Below, piece by piece: positions 44,406 through 52,372 of a stretch of DNA of 52,428 bases. The stretch comes from Bryobacterales bacterium (lineage in GTDB: Bacteria > Acidobacteriota > Terriglobia > Bryobacterales > Bryobacteraceae): the NCBI GenBank assembly GCA_003162425.1, contig PMOK01000050.1:1-52428 (forward strand), written 5' to 3'. A program made the translations under genes and the position numbers. How positions within the stretch are numbered: position 1 is the stretch's first letter; each line of letters begins with the position of its first letter. The notes beneath the pieces were generated by a model. That model was not told the DNA's origin. It did not search any database and saw nothing but the letters and a program-made list of their open reading frames with translations.

Positions 44406-45260
44406 TCACTGCTTGGTCTCGGACGGCATCAGCGATTTTCGATAAAACTCTTCCTGGAGCCGCGGACTTACCTGATCTGCTTTCACCGCTCGAATCGCAT
44501 TCGCGATGCTATCCGCCCACGCTTTCATATCGAATTCGCCCAGCTCTTTCGTTGCTGGTGCGCCGTCTCCTGCGTAGTGGTCGGGGAACTTCGCATACCA
44601 CCAGATTCCCGTATACACGCCGGCCGGCAAATCCAACCGGTTCTGATCGGCGCCGGATTCGCTGCCTGCGCGATCGAGATGCACCAGATCAGGACGCGAG
44701 ATCAGCGTGTGCGCCGTTTCCGATTCACCGGCGTGCTGATCCACCTTGGTTTTCAGCGCCGGACGGCCGGGCGGATTGCTGTGGCTCATCATTGCATACA
44801 CAACGTAGTCGTGCGGCGCATCCAACTGCGACTGAGCAAAGAATGGAATCAGGTGGTTGTTGCCTCCGTGGCCATTCACGATCAGGATTTTCTTGCACCC
44901 GTTGCGCGACATCTCGTCGGTGGTTTCCTGCAACAGCTCCAACTGCAGCTTGGCGCTGTAAGCCACGGTTCCCGGCTCATGCTTCGCTTCGAAGATCTGG
45001 CCGAAATAGTAATCGGGGAACACGACCGCGTATTCCTGCCCGGCGCCTTGTAGCGACGCGTAGCGGACGTTGATCAGATCGGTTCCGAGCGGCAGTTGCG
45101 GCCCATGCTTTTCGATGATGCCGAATGGCAGCACGCAGGTGTTCTGCGCTTTCTGAATGGCCTGTTGGAAGTCAGGCCCGGTCAGCTCCTCCCACTTGGT
45201 GGAAAGCGTTTGACCGGGCGCGCAGAGCGCCGCGGCGATAAACATGAAAGCCAGGCGCAT
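44406..45260 (-). CDS. Exported creatininase-fold amidohydrolase
   Basis: A 284-residue protein with a signal peptide (MRLAFMFIAAALCAPGQ). Creatininase-family motifs are visible: PFGIIEKHGPQLPLGTDLI, where Glu/His/Asp are metal ligands, ILIVNGHGGNN and DQHAGESETAH. The family includes creatinine amidohydrolase and MftE-type or formamide-opening hydrolases that cleave C-N bonds. The ATG at 45258-45260 has its TGAGG binding site overlapping the RidA stop codon, a 7-base gap; a longer frame upstream is rejected. It is the last gene of the PLP enzyme-RidA operon. Confidence 0.85.
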   Translation of the reverse strand: MRLAFMFIAAALCAPGQTLSTKWEELTGPDFQQAIQKAQNTCVLPFGIIEKHGPQLPLGTDLINVRYASLQGAGQEYAVVFPDYYFGQIFEAKHEPGTVAYSAKLQLELLQETTDEMSRNGCKKILIVNGHGGNNHLIPFFAQSQLDAPHDYVVYAMMSHSNPPGRPALKTKVDQHAGESETAHTLISRPDLVHLDRAGSESGADQNRLDLPAGVYTGIWWYAKFPDHYAGDGAPATKELGEFDMKAWADSIANAIRAVKADQVSPRLQEEFYRKSLMPSETKQ

Positions 45261-45267
45261 ATCGGCC

Positions 45268-45732
45268 TCAAATGTAGGCGATGACGTCGATCTCAACCAG
45301 CGAGTTGCCGGGAATGCCGCCGGCCGCGGCAATCGTGGTGCGCACGGGGGGCTCCTCGCCAAAGCGTCCCTGGAACTCTCCGTTCATTTCCTTGTAGTCT
45401 TTCAGATCGTTGAGGTAGACATTGCACTTCAGCACTTTGTCCATGGAGGAGCCGACGCTCTCGAGCTGTTGCTGGATGGAATCGAGAACAGCTTTGGTGT
45501 GTACCTTGATGTCGCCTGCTTCGTGATAACCCACTCCGGAGATGAAGAGCAGGTTGCCATAGGTCACCGTGCTGTTAAATAGCGGTGTCTTGTCGGGCTT
45601 CTTGCCGTTTCTGTAAATCACCTTCTTGGTGGGCTTGTCCTGTGCCGCCGCTGGAACTGCCGCAGCAGCGGTCACCGCGGCGGAAGCGACCACGCCTTTT
45701 CCAATGAAGTTTCGTCTGTTTGATTTGTCCAT
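45268..45732 (-). CDS. Tat-exported RidA-family protein
   Basis: A 154-residue protein. Its start carries a twin-arginine motif (NRRNFIGKG) and an Ala-rich segment up to AAAQ, then the RidA fold: LLFISGVGYHEAGDIKVHTKA, KVLKCNVYLNDLKDYKEMN and PPVRTTIAAAG, where the Arg is the conserved catalytic residue. RidA normally hydrolyses reactive enamines/imines produced by PLP enzymes, in the cytoplasm. An exported form is unusual. AAAGGA stands 8 bases before the ATG, which excludes the longer frame. It lies 17 bases after an exported PLP enzyme, which could be its source of enamines. Confidence 0.88.
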   Translation of the reverse strand: MDKSNRRNFIGKGVVASAAVTAAAAVPAAAQDKPTKKVIYRNGKKPDKTPLFNSTVTYGNLLFISGVGYHEAGDIKVHTKAVLDSIQQQLESVGSSMDKVLKCNVYLNDLKDYKEMNGEFQGRFGEEPPVRTTIAAAGGIPGNSLVEIDVIAYI

Positions 45733-45749
45733 GTAGTTTTTCCTTTCGT

Positions 45750-47375
45750 TTATCCGTTTCGGCGATTTCCGCCTGTCTGATATTTGTGTTTCTGCGCCGA
45801 CCAAGTGGTCTCGCCATACTCGCCGAGGTTTACCGTGCCGGCGATCTTGTCGCCATCCACAGTGCCCGTGAATTCGTAGGAGAGCCGCGTGCCTTCTACG
45901 CGAGTCGAGGTCCGGAAGCGCAGTTGGTTGCCGGACACTGTGCCGCTGAGATCGCCCTCGTAGAACTCGCCGTGGTGCGTGCCGACAAGTTTCGAGCCAT
46001 CCTGTTCCAGCACAATGGTGTGATTGGCGGACCCCCTTCCGAATTCCAGGCGCGCCTCCCATTGGCCGGAGACAGTGACCGATGGGCTGGCGGGCGGTTC
46101 CGGATCCGCGAATTTCGGTGGATTCGAGAACACCGCGTAGAGACGGTCGGCCACGACTTTTTCGTCGCCCGGCATCATCATGTACGGAATGATGGAAACC
46201 GAACTATTCTTGTCGCCGTTGCGGCTTCCGCGCGCACCGGCCAGAACGATGCGCGGTTCAGTATCGAGCACCAGTTTGCTCAACTCCTGGCCGGTGATGT
46301 TCAAGTGCGTGCTGTCCCACCGGACGGTCAGCCCGGGCGAGCGGTTGGAAAGGCCTTCGTCCGGTTGAGTAATCTGCGTGGTCACGCCGTTGATCCGCTG
46401 CACGCTGGCTGCAATGTGGTTCAGCGACTCCTCCCAGGCACGCCATTCCCCCTGATGGTCGCGCTTCATCCACATCTCGACGGCCGCGAGCATTCCCATG
46501 ATTTCTTCTTTGCCAACTTTGAGCGATCGTCCATAGGCATGATGCGGCGCGCTGTTCGCCCACGCGGCTTGGAGCCAGCTTTTCTCGCCCAACAAAAGGC
46601 CGGCCGCTTGCGGACCGCGAATGCACTTGCCGCCGCTGTAGGCCACGGCTGTTGCGCCGCGTTCCAGGTGAACATTGGGACGGGTGGTCAGGATTTCGGC
46701 CGCGGCATCCACGATAACAGGAACATTTTTTCGTTTGGCCACTTCCGCGATCACGCGGGTTCCGAGCGGGCCATCGTCGCCGGGCCCAGCTAGAATATAG
46801 ACCATCGCGGTGCGATCGTTAAACGCGGCCTCGAGCTGCGACGGCTCGTGCACCTCGACGATCTTCACGCCCAACATCCGAATGGCGTGGTCGTACACGT
46901 TGCGGGAGTAGGCGGGGATGATCACTTCGTTCTTCAAGCCGGTGAGGTCGGGGAGGCGCTGCATGCGCTCCGGGTTGTTCCCTGCGATCGCGGCGGCCGT
47001 GCAGTGGGTGAGAGCCGCGCAGCATCCAGCAGTCACGATGCCCCACTCGGCGCCCGTCAGGTCGGCCAGCCGTTTGCTCACGCCCTCCATCAGTTCATCC
47101 ATCTGGACGAAATGGCGCGATGCTTCGTCCATGGCGCGCTTGACTTCGGGAAGAGTCAGCGATCCGGTGATGATGGTGAACGTGCCGCGCGCGTTGAGGA
47201 TGGGCCGCACGCCGATGGATTGATACAGATTGGCGCCGATATCCAGAGCAGCCGCGGATGCGCGTTGGATGCGCCCTCCAAAAGCTTGCGCGGTAGCGAG
47301 CAATCCACCTCGCCGGAACAGCTCGCGGCGGCTGGGTCCGGGGCTCGATCTTTGTTTCCAGAACAGGTTTCGCAT
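45750..47375 (-). CDS. Tat-exported SelA/DgaE-like PLP enzyme with added C-terminal domain
   Basis: A 541-residue protein. Twin-arginine signal: SRRELFRRGGLLATAQAFGG. The PLP part (about 46-416) resembles the SelA/D-glucosaminate-6-phosphate ammonia-lyase group: ILNARGTFTIITGS, VTAGCCAALTHCTAAAIAG, VIVDAAAEIL and the cofactor lysine K250 in AYSGGKCIRGPQ. True SelA is cytoplasmic, so selenocysteine synthesis is ruled out. Residues about 431-536 form an extra beta-rich domain (VSGQWEARLEFG, VLEQDGSKLVGTHHG, LSYEFTGTVDGDKIAGTVNL) like a small lipocalin-type barrel. The ATG 47373-47375 is preceded by GGGGAG; a GTG four codons earlier is the alternative. First gene of the operon with RidA and the creatininase-fold protein. 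Confidence 0.86.
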   Translation of the reverse strand: MRNLFWKQRSSPGPSRRELFRRGGLLATAQAFGGRIQRASAAALDIGANLYQSIGVRPILNARGTFTIITGSLTLPEVKRAMDEASRHFVQMDELMEGVSKRLADLTGAEWGIVTAGCCAALTHCTAAAIAGNNPERMQRLPDLTGLKNEVIIPAYSRNVYDHAIRMLGVKIVEVHEPSQLEAAFNDRTAMVYILAGPGDDGPLGTRVIAEVAKRKNVPVIVDAAAEILTTRPNVHLERGATAVAYSGGKCIRGPQAAGLLLGEKSWLQAAWANSAPHHAYGRSLKVGKEEIMGMLAAVEMWMKRDHQGEWRAWEESLNHIAASVQRINGVTTQITQPDEGLSNRSPGLTVRWDSTHLNITGQELSKLVLDTEPRIVLAGARGSRNGDKNSSVSIIPYMMMPGDEKVVADRLYAVFSNPPKFADPEPPASPSVTVSGQWEARLEFGRGSANHTIVLEQDGSKLVGTHHGEFYEGDLSGTVSGNQLRFRTSTRVEGTRLSYEFTGTVDGDKIAGTVNLGEYGETTWSAQKHKYQTGGNRRNG

Positions 47376-47454
47376 GAGACTCCCCACTCGATGATGATAT
47401 CGCGGCGGAGACAGCGCGATCTGGCGACATGACGGAATCGTAATACCGCCGTAA

Positions 47455-48339
47455 TCAGTGATTCAGGTATGTTGCGCCTGCCTCAATCCGAACCGCTAGA
47501 TGATTTTGGCGCGGAGGAATCGGACAGGCGGCGTACGGGCTGAATGCGCAGTACGGATTGTAGGCTTTGTTGAAATCCAGAATCACCTTTCCGTCTTTGG
47601 GCGCTTCTGCGTTAATGTAACGACCTCCACCATAAGTTTCCTTCCCTGAGGTCTGATCCCGAAACATCACAAAAAGCTGGTCGCCAGTCACGAAGGCCTT
47701 CAATCGGGACGTTTGTCCCATAAGCTGGAACACGACATCGCCGGAACTTGTGAACACCTCGGTTGAGCCACCCGTGTAGGGCACGAAAACTTTTTCTTGT
47801 TGCGGATAAGCATTGAACTGCGCTTCCACTTTGTAACCCGCGTCGATTGGAAAACATCTGGACCCTTTGAACTCACCGAAGAAAGAGCTTTGGGAGTCCT
47901 GGAGGAGCAAGTAATAATCGTCGCCGAGGGGCCGGATCGCGAACGAGAAATCGCCAGTGCTGATGCGATCCGATGGCGCCGGCGGCTTCGCGACTTTGAC
48001 ACTCGTGGCGCCAGTCAACGGTTGGCCATTGACGGTAACCGGTGTTCCTTTGGCCGCCTCGAAACTAAATGCTCCACCGCGCCGCGCGAGCGTCCCTGTC
48101 TGCCCCGGAGCTCGATCAGGAAAGACGATAGTGGAAGCGGGATCGCTGCCCAGCCTCGAATCACCTTCTTCAACCTGGAAGCGTCCCACCAGGCGGAGCG
48201 GGCTCCTCTCGGAGCGCAGGAAATCATCGTTTTCCTGCCTCCATTTTTGGATCTCCGCCACGTAAGCCTCGTCCGCAGCGTAGCTCACACTGGTCACCAC
48301 CGCCAGGAGGGCGAAGCAACGCTTGTTTGCGCACAACAT
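47455..48339 (-). CDS. DUF1684 family protein, exported
   Basis: A 294-residue protein with a signal peptide (MLCANKRCFALLAVVTSVSYA). The C-terminal half has the DUF1684 hallmark: FRDQTSGKETYGGGRYI, VILDFNKAYNPYCAFSPYAACPIPPRQN. The N-terminal part contains a helix (YVAEIQKWRQENDDFLRSE) and a beta-domain. The function of the family is unknown. It shares strand with the repeat protein 11 bases upstream, so the two may be co-transcribed. Confidence 0.9.
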   Translation of the reverse strand: MLCANKRCFALLAVVTSVSYAADEAYVAEIQKWRQENDDFLRSERSPLRLVGRFQVEEGDSRLGSDPASTIVFPDRAPGQTGTLARRGGAFSFEAAKGTPVTVNGQPLTGATSVKVAKPPAPSDRISTGDFSFAIRPLGDDYYLLLQDSQSSFFGEFKGSRCFPIDAGYKVEAQFNAYPQQEKVFVPYTGGSTEVFTSSGDVVFQLMGQTSRLKAFVTGDQLFVMFRDQTSGKETYGGGRYINAEAPKDGKVILDFNKAYNPYCAFSPYAACPIPPRQNHLAVRIEAGATYLNH

Positions 48340-48350
48340 CCAAATCCGAG

Positions 48351-49865
48351 TTAGAGCGTGTTGCCTCGATCGAGCGCGGTCATCACCCGGCGATATTCGC
48401 CGTCGGATTGAATGGTCTTCGCGGCGCTTCGCAGCGCTGAAGCAACTTGCGGATCATTCGAATACCGCTGTGCCACACGTGCCAGCACTCGCGCTTTTTC
48501 GCCATCTGAGCTGATCCTCTCGGCCGAATGAATAACCAGAACAACGCTTTCCTTTGCGATTGTTCCGGCATTCAACGCCGCCATCAACACCCGAGCGTGC
48601 TCACCGTCGGAATTGATTGAGTCCGTGGCGGCGATCAGCGCTTCCCAAATGCTCGCGTCTTTGGGAGCGGCGTCCGCCATGGTAGCCAGCACCGCGGCTT
48701 TTTCTCCGTCGGAGGACATTCGCGAGACAGACTTCGCGACTTCGCGCAACGTGTCGGCGCTCCAATCCGCTTTCTTCAAGAGTGCGGACAACGCGTGGTG
48801 CCGCTCCCCATCCGAGCTGATGGTCCCAGCCGTATCGAAGAAGGCTCTTCGGACGATAGGGTCGTCCACATAGACGCTGGCGGCCTCGGTCAGCACCGCG
48901 CATTTCTCGCCATCTGAGCTAATCCCAGACGCGGACCGCAAGCTGCGGACCAGAATGTCCTTGTCGGCGTTCTTCTTGAGCACCGCCGACAAGACGCGCC
49001 GATGCTCGCCGTCCGAGCTGATGCTGTCGGTGGCGCGGAAATAATTAGTCCGAGCGGTATCGTCCATCAGCCGGAAATCGGCGGCCTGAACCAGAACGGT
49101 GGCCTTTTCGCCGTCCGACGAGATGCGCTTTGCGGAACGCAAAGCCAGCGCCAGCGTTTCACGATCGGGACCGTAGCGTTCCAACACCGAAGCGAGCACG
49201 CGCCGGTGCTCTCCATCCGAGCTGATGGAATCCACAGAGTCGAAAAACGATTCGCGGGTCGCGGGGCTCTGGTAGTGCGGGGCGGCTGCCACCAGAAGGC
49301 CGGCTTTTTCGCCGTCGGACGAAATCTTACGGCCGAGGCGCATTGATTCGCGCAAGTCCTCGGCATTCAAGCTGCCATAATCGAGCAGGTTTTCGAGGTA
49401 AACGCGGCGCGAATGATCGCTGCGAATCTTGTTGACTTCCGCCAGAACCCCGCTCGCGCCCTGCTGCCGCAGGATGCGCTTCACCCTTTCGGGTGCGCCG
49501 ATCGCCGATTCGCGAATCACCTCGGGCAGTATGCGCGCCAGCCAGGCGCGGCCGTCACCGTCCAGCGCTTTCGATACACCATCCACCGAATATAGCCGCT
49601 CGATGCCGTTCGAGCCCGGCCGGACGAGATAGGTCCGGGCCGGACCGCTGGACCATTGTTCCAGGCGGAAATACCCGTCGTTCGAAATGGTCTTGATGTC
49701 CGAATCGTTATCGGTGAACTCCACGGTGCCGCGCATTTCGAGATCCATGCGCGAGAAGAAGCCATCTTCCTGCCAGCGGAAGTGTTGCGTATCGGGCGCG
49801 GCGCGAAGCGAGAGACTGACGGCGGCGAGTAGAAGCAGGGCTTTAGGAATGCGAATCATGGGCAC
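48351..49865 (-). CDS. Exported protein with about eleven 34-residue helical repeats
   Basis: A 504-residue protein with a signal peptide (MPMIRIPKALLLLAAVSLSLRA). After an N-terminal beta-domain (about 25-110) a tandem array begins at residue 147. Repeats open with [IM]xSDGE at residues 181, 214, 248, 282, 315, 349, 383, 417, 451 and 485, with a degenerate first at 147; spacing is 33 or 34 residues. Two forms alternate: SSDGEKAxVL and SSDGEHRRVL (one ends ER, one EY), so the basic unit is about 67 residues. Each 34-residue unit looks like a helix pair, giving a solenoid of ARM/HEAT or TPR kind. The repeats carry no catalytic motif. Likely a periplasmic scaffold or ligand-binding protein; no known function. 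Confidence 0.88.
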   Translation of the reverse strand: MPMIRIPKALLLLAAVSLSLRAAPDTQHFRWQEDGFFSRMDLEMRGTVEFTDNDSDIKTISNDGYFRLEQWSSGPARTYLVRPGSNGIERLYSVDGVSKALDGDGRAWLARILPEVIRESAIGAPERVKRILRQQGASGVLAEVNKIRSDHSRRVYLENLLDYGSLNAEDLRESMRLGRKISSDGEKAGLLVAAAPHYQSPATRESFFDSVDSISSDGEHRRVLASVLERYGPDRETLALALRSAKRISSDGEKATVLVQAADFRLMDDTARTNYFRATDSISSDGEHRRVLSAVLKKNADKDILVRSLRSASGISSDGEKCAVLTEAASVYVDDPIVRRAFFDTAGTISSDGERHHALSALLKKADWSADTLREVAKSVSRMSSDGEKAAVLATMADAAPKDASIWEALIAATDSINSDGEHARVLMAALNAGTIAKESVVLVIHSAERISSDGEKARVLARVAQRYSNDPQVASALRSAAKTIQSDGEYRRVMTALDRGNTL

Positions 49866-49976
49866 GCACCTCTCCAGTTCTTCTAATAATACGTCCGTAG
49901 CAAGGGTTTTGTTCGGCTGATTGCGGGGCAGTTATCCGTGCGACAGGAGGCTAACAGAAGGGCGATCAGCTTTTTC

Positions 49977-50243
49977 TTAACGGTAGGTCTTGCCGGACCG
50001 AATCAAGACACGAAGCGCGGTCACCGTCCTCTTTTCGTGATTCGCGATAAAAAGTAGCCGATAGCCGCCGATGCGCCGTCGGAATACGCCTTTCCATTCT
50101 TCCCCATGCAACGCCTTTACATCGCCCTGGAAAGGGTCGGATTCCATTTGAGTGAGCACGCGCGCCACGCGTTTCTGAATGGCTTTGGGAAGCTCTCGAA
50201 CGTCCCGCTCTGCGTCTTCGGTTAGCTCACAGACCCAACTCAT
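49977..50243 (-). CDS. RelE/ParE-type toxin
   Basis: An 88-residue basic protein of the RelE/ParE fold: WVCELTEDAERDVRELPKAIQKRV, GDVKALHGEEWKGVFRRRIGGYRLLF and a final TALRVLIRSGKTYR. The KALHG-WKGVFRRRIGGYR core is typical of toxins that cleave mRNA at the ribosome or block gyrase. The start overlaps the antitoxin gene by 17 bases. Whether it is of the RelE or the ParE sort cannot be settled. Confidence 0.9.
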   Translation of the reverse strand: MSWVCELTEDAERDVRELPKAIQKRVARVLTQMESDPFQGDVKALHGEEWKGVFRRRIGGYRLLFIANHEKRTVTALRVLIRSGKTYR

Positions 50244-50415
50244 GTTTGATCCGAGCCAAGGGCTTCGTCTTCCCCTCGCGGACCTGCTTAAGAGCGTGCC
50301 TCACCTTTTTCGCCTCGGCTGGCGTAAGCACGAGGTCGGGATCTACAACACGCCTCGGCTTGATGAGCACACCGGTGTTTTGCTTGCTGAACGTTGTGAC
50401 TGACTTCCCTGCCAT
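50227..50415 (-). CDS. Antitoxin of the RelE/ParE-type pair
   Basis: A 62-residue protein upstream of and overlapping the toxin. The ending ARIKHELGL is frequent in RelB/PHD-like antitoxins and lies in the toxin-binding tail. No clear DNA-binding fold can be read in the N-terminal part (VTTFSKQNTGVLIKPRRVV). Identified mainly by size, order and overlap. It begins 37 bases after the feoB stop codon on the same strand. Confidence 0.8.
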   Translation of the reverse strand: MAGKSVTTFSKQNTGVLIKPRRVVDPDLVLTPAEAKKVRHALKQVREGKTKPLARIKHELGL

Positions 50416-50452
50416 ATCTTCAGCTTATCTAATATCGACCGAATAGCGGCGC

Positions 50453-52372
50453 TTACGTGAACAATCCCGAACGCACCGCTACGTTGGTGACCAATGCGCA
50501 GACATAGGCCACTAGCGTCATGTAGGCGAACTGAATGGCCGGCCATTTCCAGCCACCCGTTTCGCGCCGGACCACGGCGATGGTGGACATGCACTGCATG
50601 GCGAAGGCGAAAAACACCAGAAGCGCGAAGGCACCGCCGGGGGTTAGCTCATTCTGCAGGGCCTGCTGGAGTCCTACGGAGTGCTCATCGCCTTCTATGC
50701 CATAAATGGTCCCGAAGGTGGCAACGATCGTCTCGCGCGCAGCGATGGAACTCACCAGGCCAATGCCGATCTTCCAGTTGAAGCCGAGAGGCTTGATGAC
50801 CGGTTCCACTGCGTGGCCGATCATGCCTGCGAAGCTATCCGAGATATTAGGCGGCTGCCCGTTCTGAAGCGGGAGATGCGCCAGAATCCAGAGCACCACG
50901 GCGCAAACCAGAATCACGGTCCCAGCGCGGTGCAGAAAGACCTTGGAACGATCATAAAGGCGTAAACCCAGGGATCGCAGCGTGGGCATCCGGTAGGGCG
51001 GCATCTCGAGCATGAACGGCGTCCGCTCGCTCTTGAGGATCGACGACTTGAGCAGCTTAGCGGTGACGATGGCGGCTAGAAATCCCAAGGCATAAAGCCC
51101 CAGCAGAGCGGCGGCTTGTGTTCCGAGGAACGGCCCCAGGAAAGGACGCTCCTTGATGAACGCGGCGATGATCAGGAAGTAAATCGGCAGGCGTGCGGAA
51201 CAGGTCATGAACGGCGCGATCAATATGGTGGCCAGCCGGTCGCGCTTACTTTCGATGGTGCGGGTGGCCATGATGGCGGGAACCGCGCAGGCATAGGCCG
51301 AGAGCAGCGGAATGAACGACTTTCCTTGCAGCCCAAACTTGGCCATGGTGCGATCGGCGATCAGGGCCGCGCGCGCCAGGTAGCCGGAATCTTCCAGAAT
51401 TCCGATGAATAGAAAGAGCAGTAGAATCTGGGGCAGGAAAACCACCACCGAGCCGACACCGTTCCAAACACCTTCCACCAATAACGACCGTATGATCCCG
51501 GCCGGCAGAACGTGCCCGAGCCAGTGCCCCGACATTTGCACCAGCGCCTGCAACCCGTCCATGAGCGGTTTAGCGCCGCGGAAGATGGTCTGAAATACTC
51601 CAGCGACGACGGCGAGGAAGATCAGGAGTCCAAAAACTGGGTGCAGGAATACCGCATCCAGGCGGCGCGTCCACAAGGGCGGAGTGGGCGCTTGATAAGC
51701 GGCTCCGATACCAACCTCGCGCGCCCATTGGCGGCAGCGCGGGACATCTTGCAGGACGGGCAATTCTACCTTGGGCGCCGCGAGCGAAGTGGTCCCGGCC
51801 GATGTGCCTACCATGAATTGGAATACTTTTTCCACGCCATCGCCCTTGGAGGCGCTGATGAGCGCGACGGGAGCTCCAAGCTGGCTCGCGAGTTCGCCAG
51901 TATCGATCTGGCCGCCGCGGCTCGCAAGATCGTCCGCCATGTTCAGGATCACCAGCGTCGGCAGTTTCAGGCTGAGAATAGGAGCGGCCAGCACCAGATG
52001 GCGGCCCAGGTTGGTGCTATCCAGAATCAGCAGCACGGCGTCGGGCTTGGGGACGTCCTGCATGTGACCCGTCAGGACATCGCGCGTGACCTGTTCGTCT
52101 TCCGAACGTGGATTCAGGCTGTAAACGCCCGGCAAATCCACCAGAATCACCTCGCGATGATTGTTCATCTTGGCGCGGCCGATACGCTGCTCGACAGTTA
52201 CACCCGGGAAGTTCGCAACTTTTTGGCGCAGCCCGGTCAGACGATTGAACAGCGTGGATTTTCCGGAGTTCGGCGGACCGATGATAGCTACCACATGGGG
52301 CCGAACTGCCGAGCGCGCGGGCGGCGGAGCAGTAGCTACCGCACAACCGGCACAATTGGGGCAATCGCTCAT
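50453..52372 (-). CDS. feoB: Ferrous iron transporter FeoB
   Basis: A 639-residue Fe2+ transporter. The N-terminal G domain has G1 IGPPNSGKST (31-40), G2 VTVEQR, G3 DLPGVYSLNP and G4 NMAD; two Gate domains follow with membrane helices, including FLPQILLLFLFIGILEDSGYLARAA and SSIAARETIVATFGT. It imports Fe2+ across the inner membrane under anoxic or acidic conditions. Ahead of the G domain is a short Cys-rich sequence, CPNCAGC (residues 4-10), that may bind metal. It is shorter than E. coli FeoB (773 residues). An upstream reading frame overlaps its start (ATGA), as a feoA might. Confidence 0.95.
   Translation of the reverse strand: MSDCPNCAGCAVATAPPPARSAVRPHVVAIIGPPNSGKSTLFNRLTGLRQKVANFPGVTVEQRIGRAKMNNHREVILVDLPGVYSLNPRSEDEQVTRDVLTGHMQDVPKPDAVLLILDSTNLGRHLVLAAPILSLKLPTLVILNMADDLASRGGQIDTGELASQLGAPVALISASKGDGVEKVFQFMVGTSAGTTSLAAPKVELPVLQDVPRCRQWAREVGIGAAYQAPTPPLWTRRLDAVFLHPVFGLLIFLAVVAGVFQTIFRGAKPLMDGLQALVQMSGHWLGHVLPAGIIRSLLVEGVWNGVGSVVVFLPQILLLFLFIGILEDSGYLARAALIADRTMAKFGLQGKSFIPLLSAYACAVPAIMATRTIESKRDRLATILIAPFMTCSARLPIYFLIIAAFIKERPFLGPFLGTQAAALLGLYALGFLAAIVTAKLLKSSILKSERTPFMLEMPPYRMPTLRSLGLRLYDRSKVFLHRAGTVILVCAVVLWILAHLPLQNGQPPNISDSFAGMIGHAVEPVIKPLGFNWKIGIGLVSSIAARETIVATFGTIYGIEGDEHSVGLQQALQNELTPGGAFALLVFFAFAMQCMSTIAVVRRETGGWKWPAIQFAYMTLVAYVCALVTNVAVRSGLFT

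Noticed and set aside
45750..47375. True selA (selenocysteine synthase)
   Set aside because: The protein has a Tat signal and an added C-terminal domain, and no selB, selD or tRNA-Sec is in the window.
48351..49865. A CRISPR-like or satellite DNA array, because similar short blocks recur about every 100 bases
   Set aside because: The blocks keep one reading frame, differ synonymously and encode the SDGE turn; this is a protein repeat.
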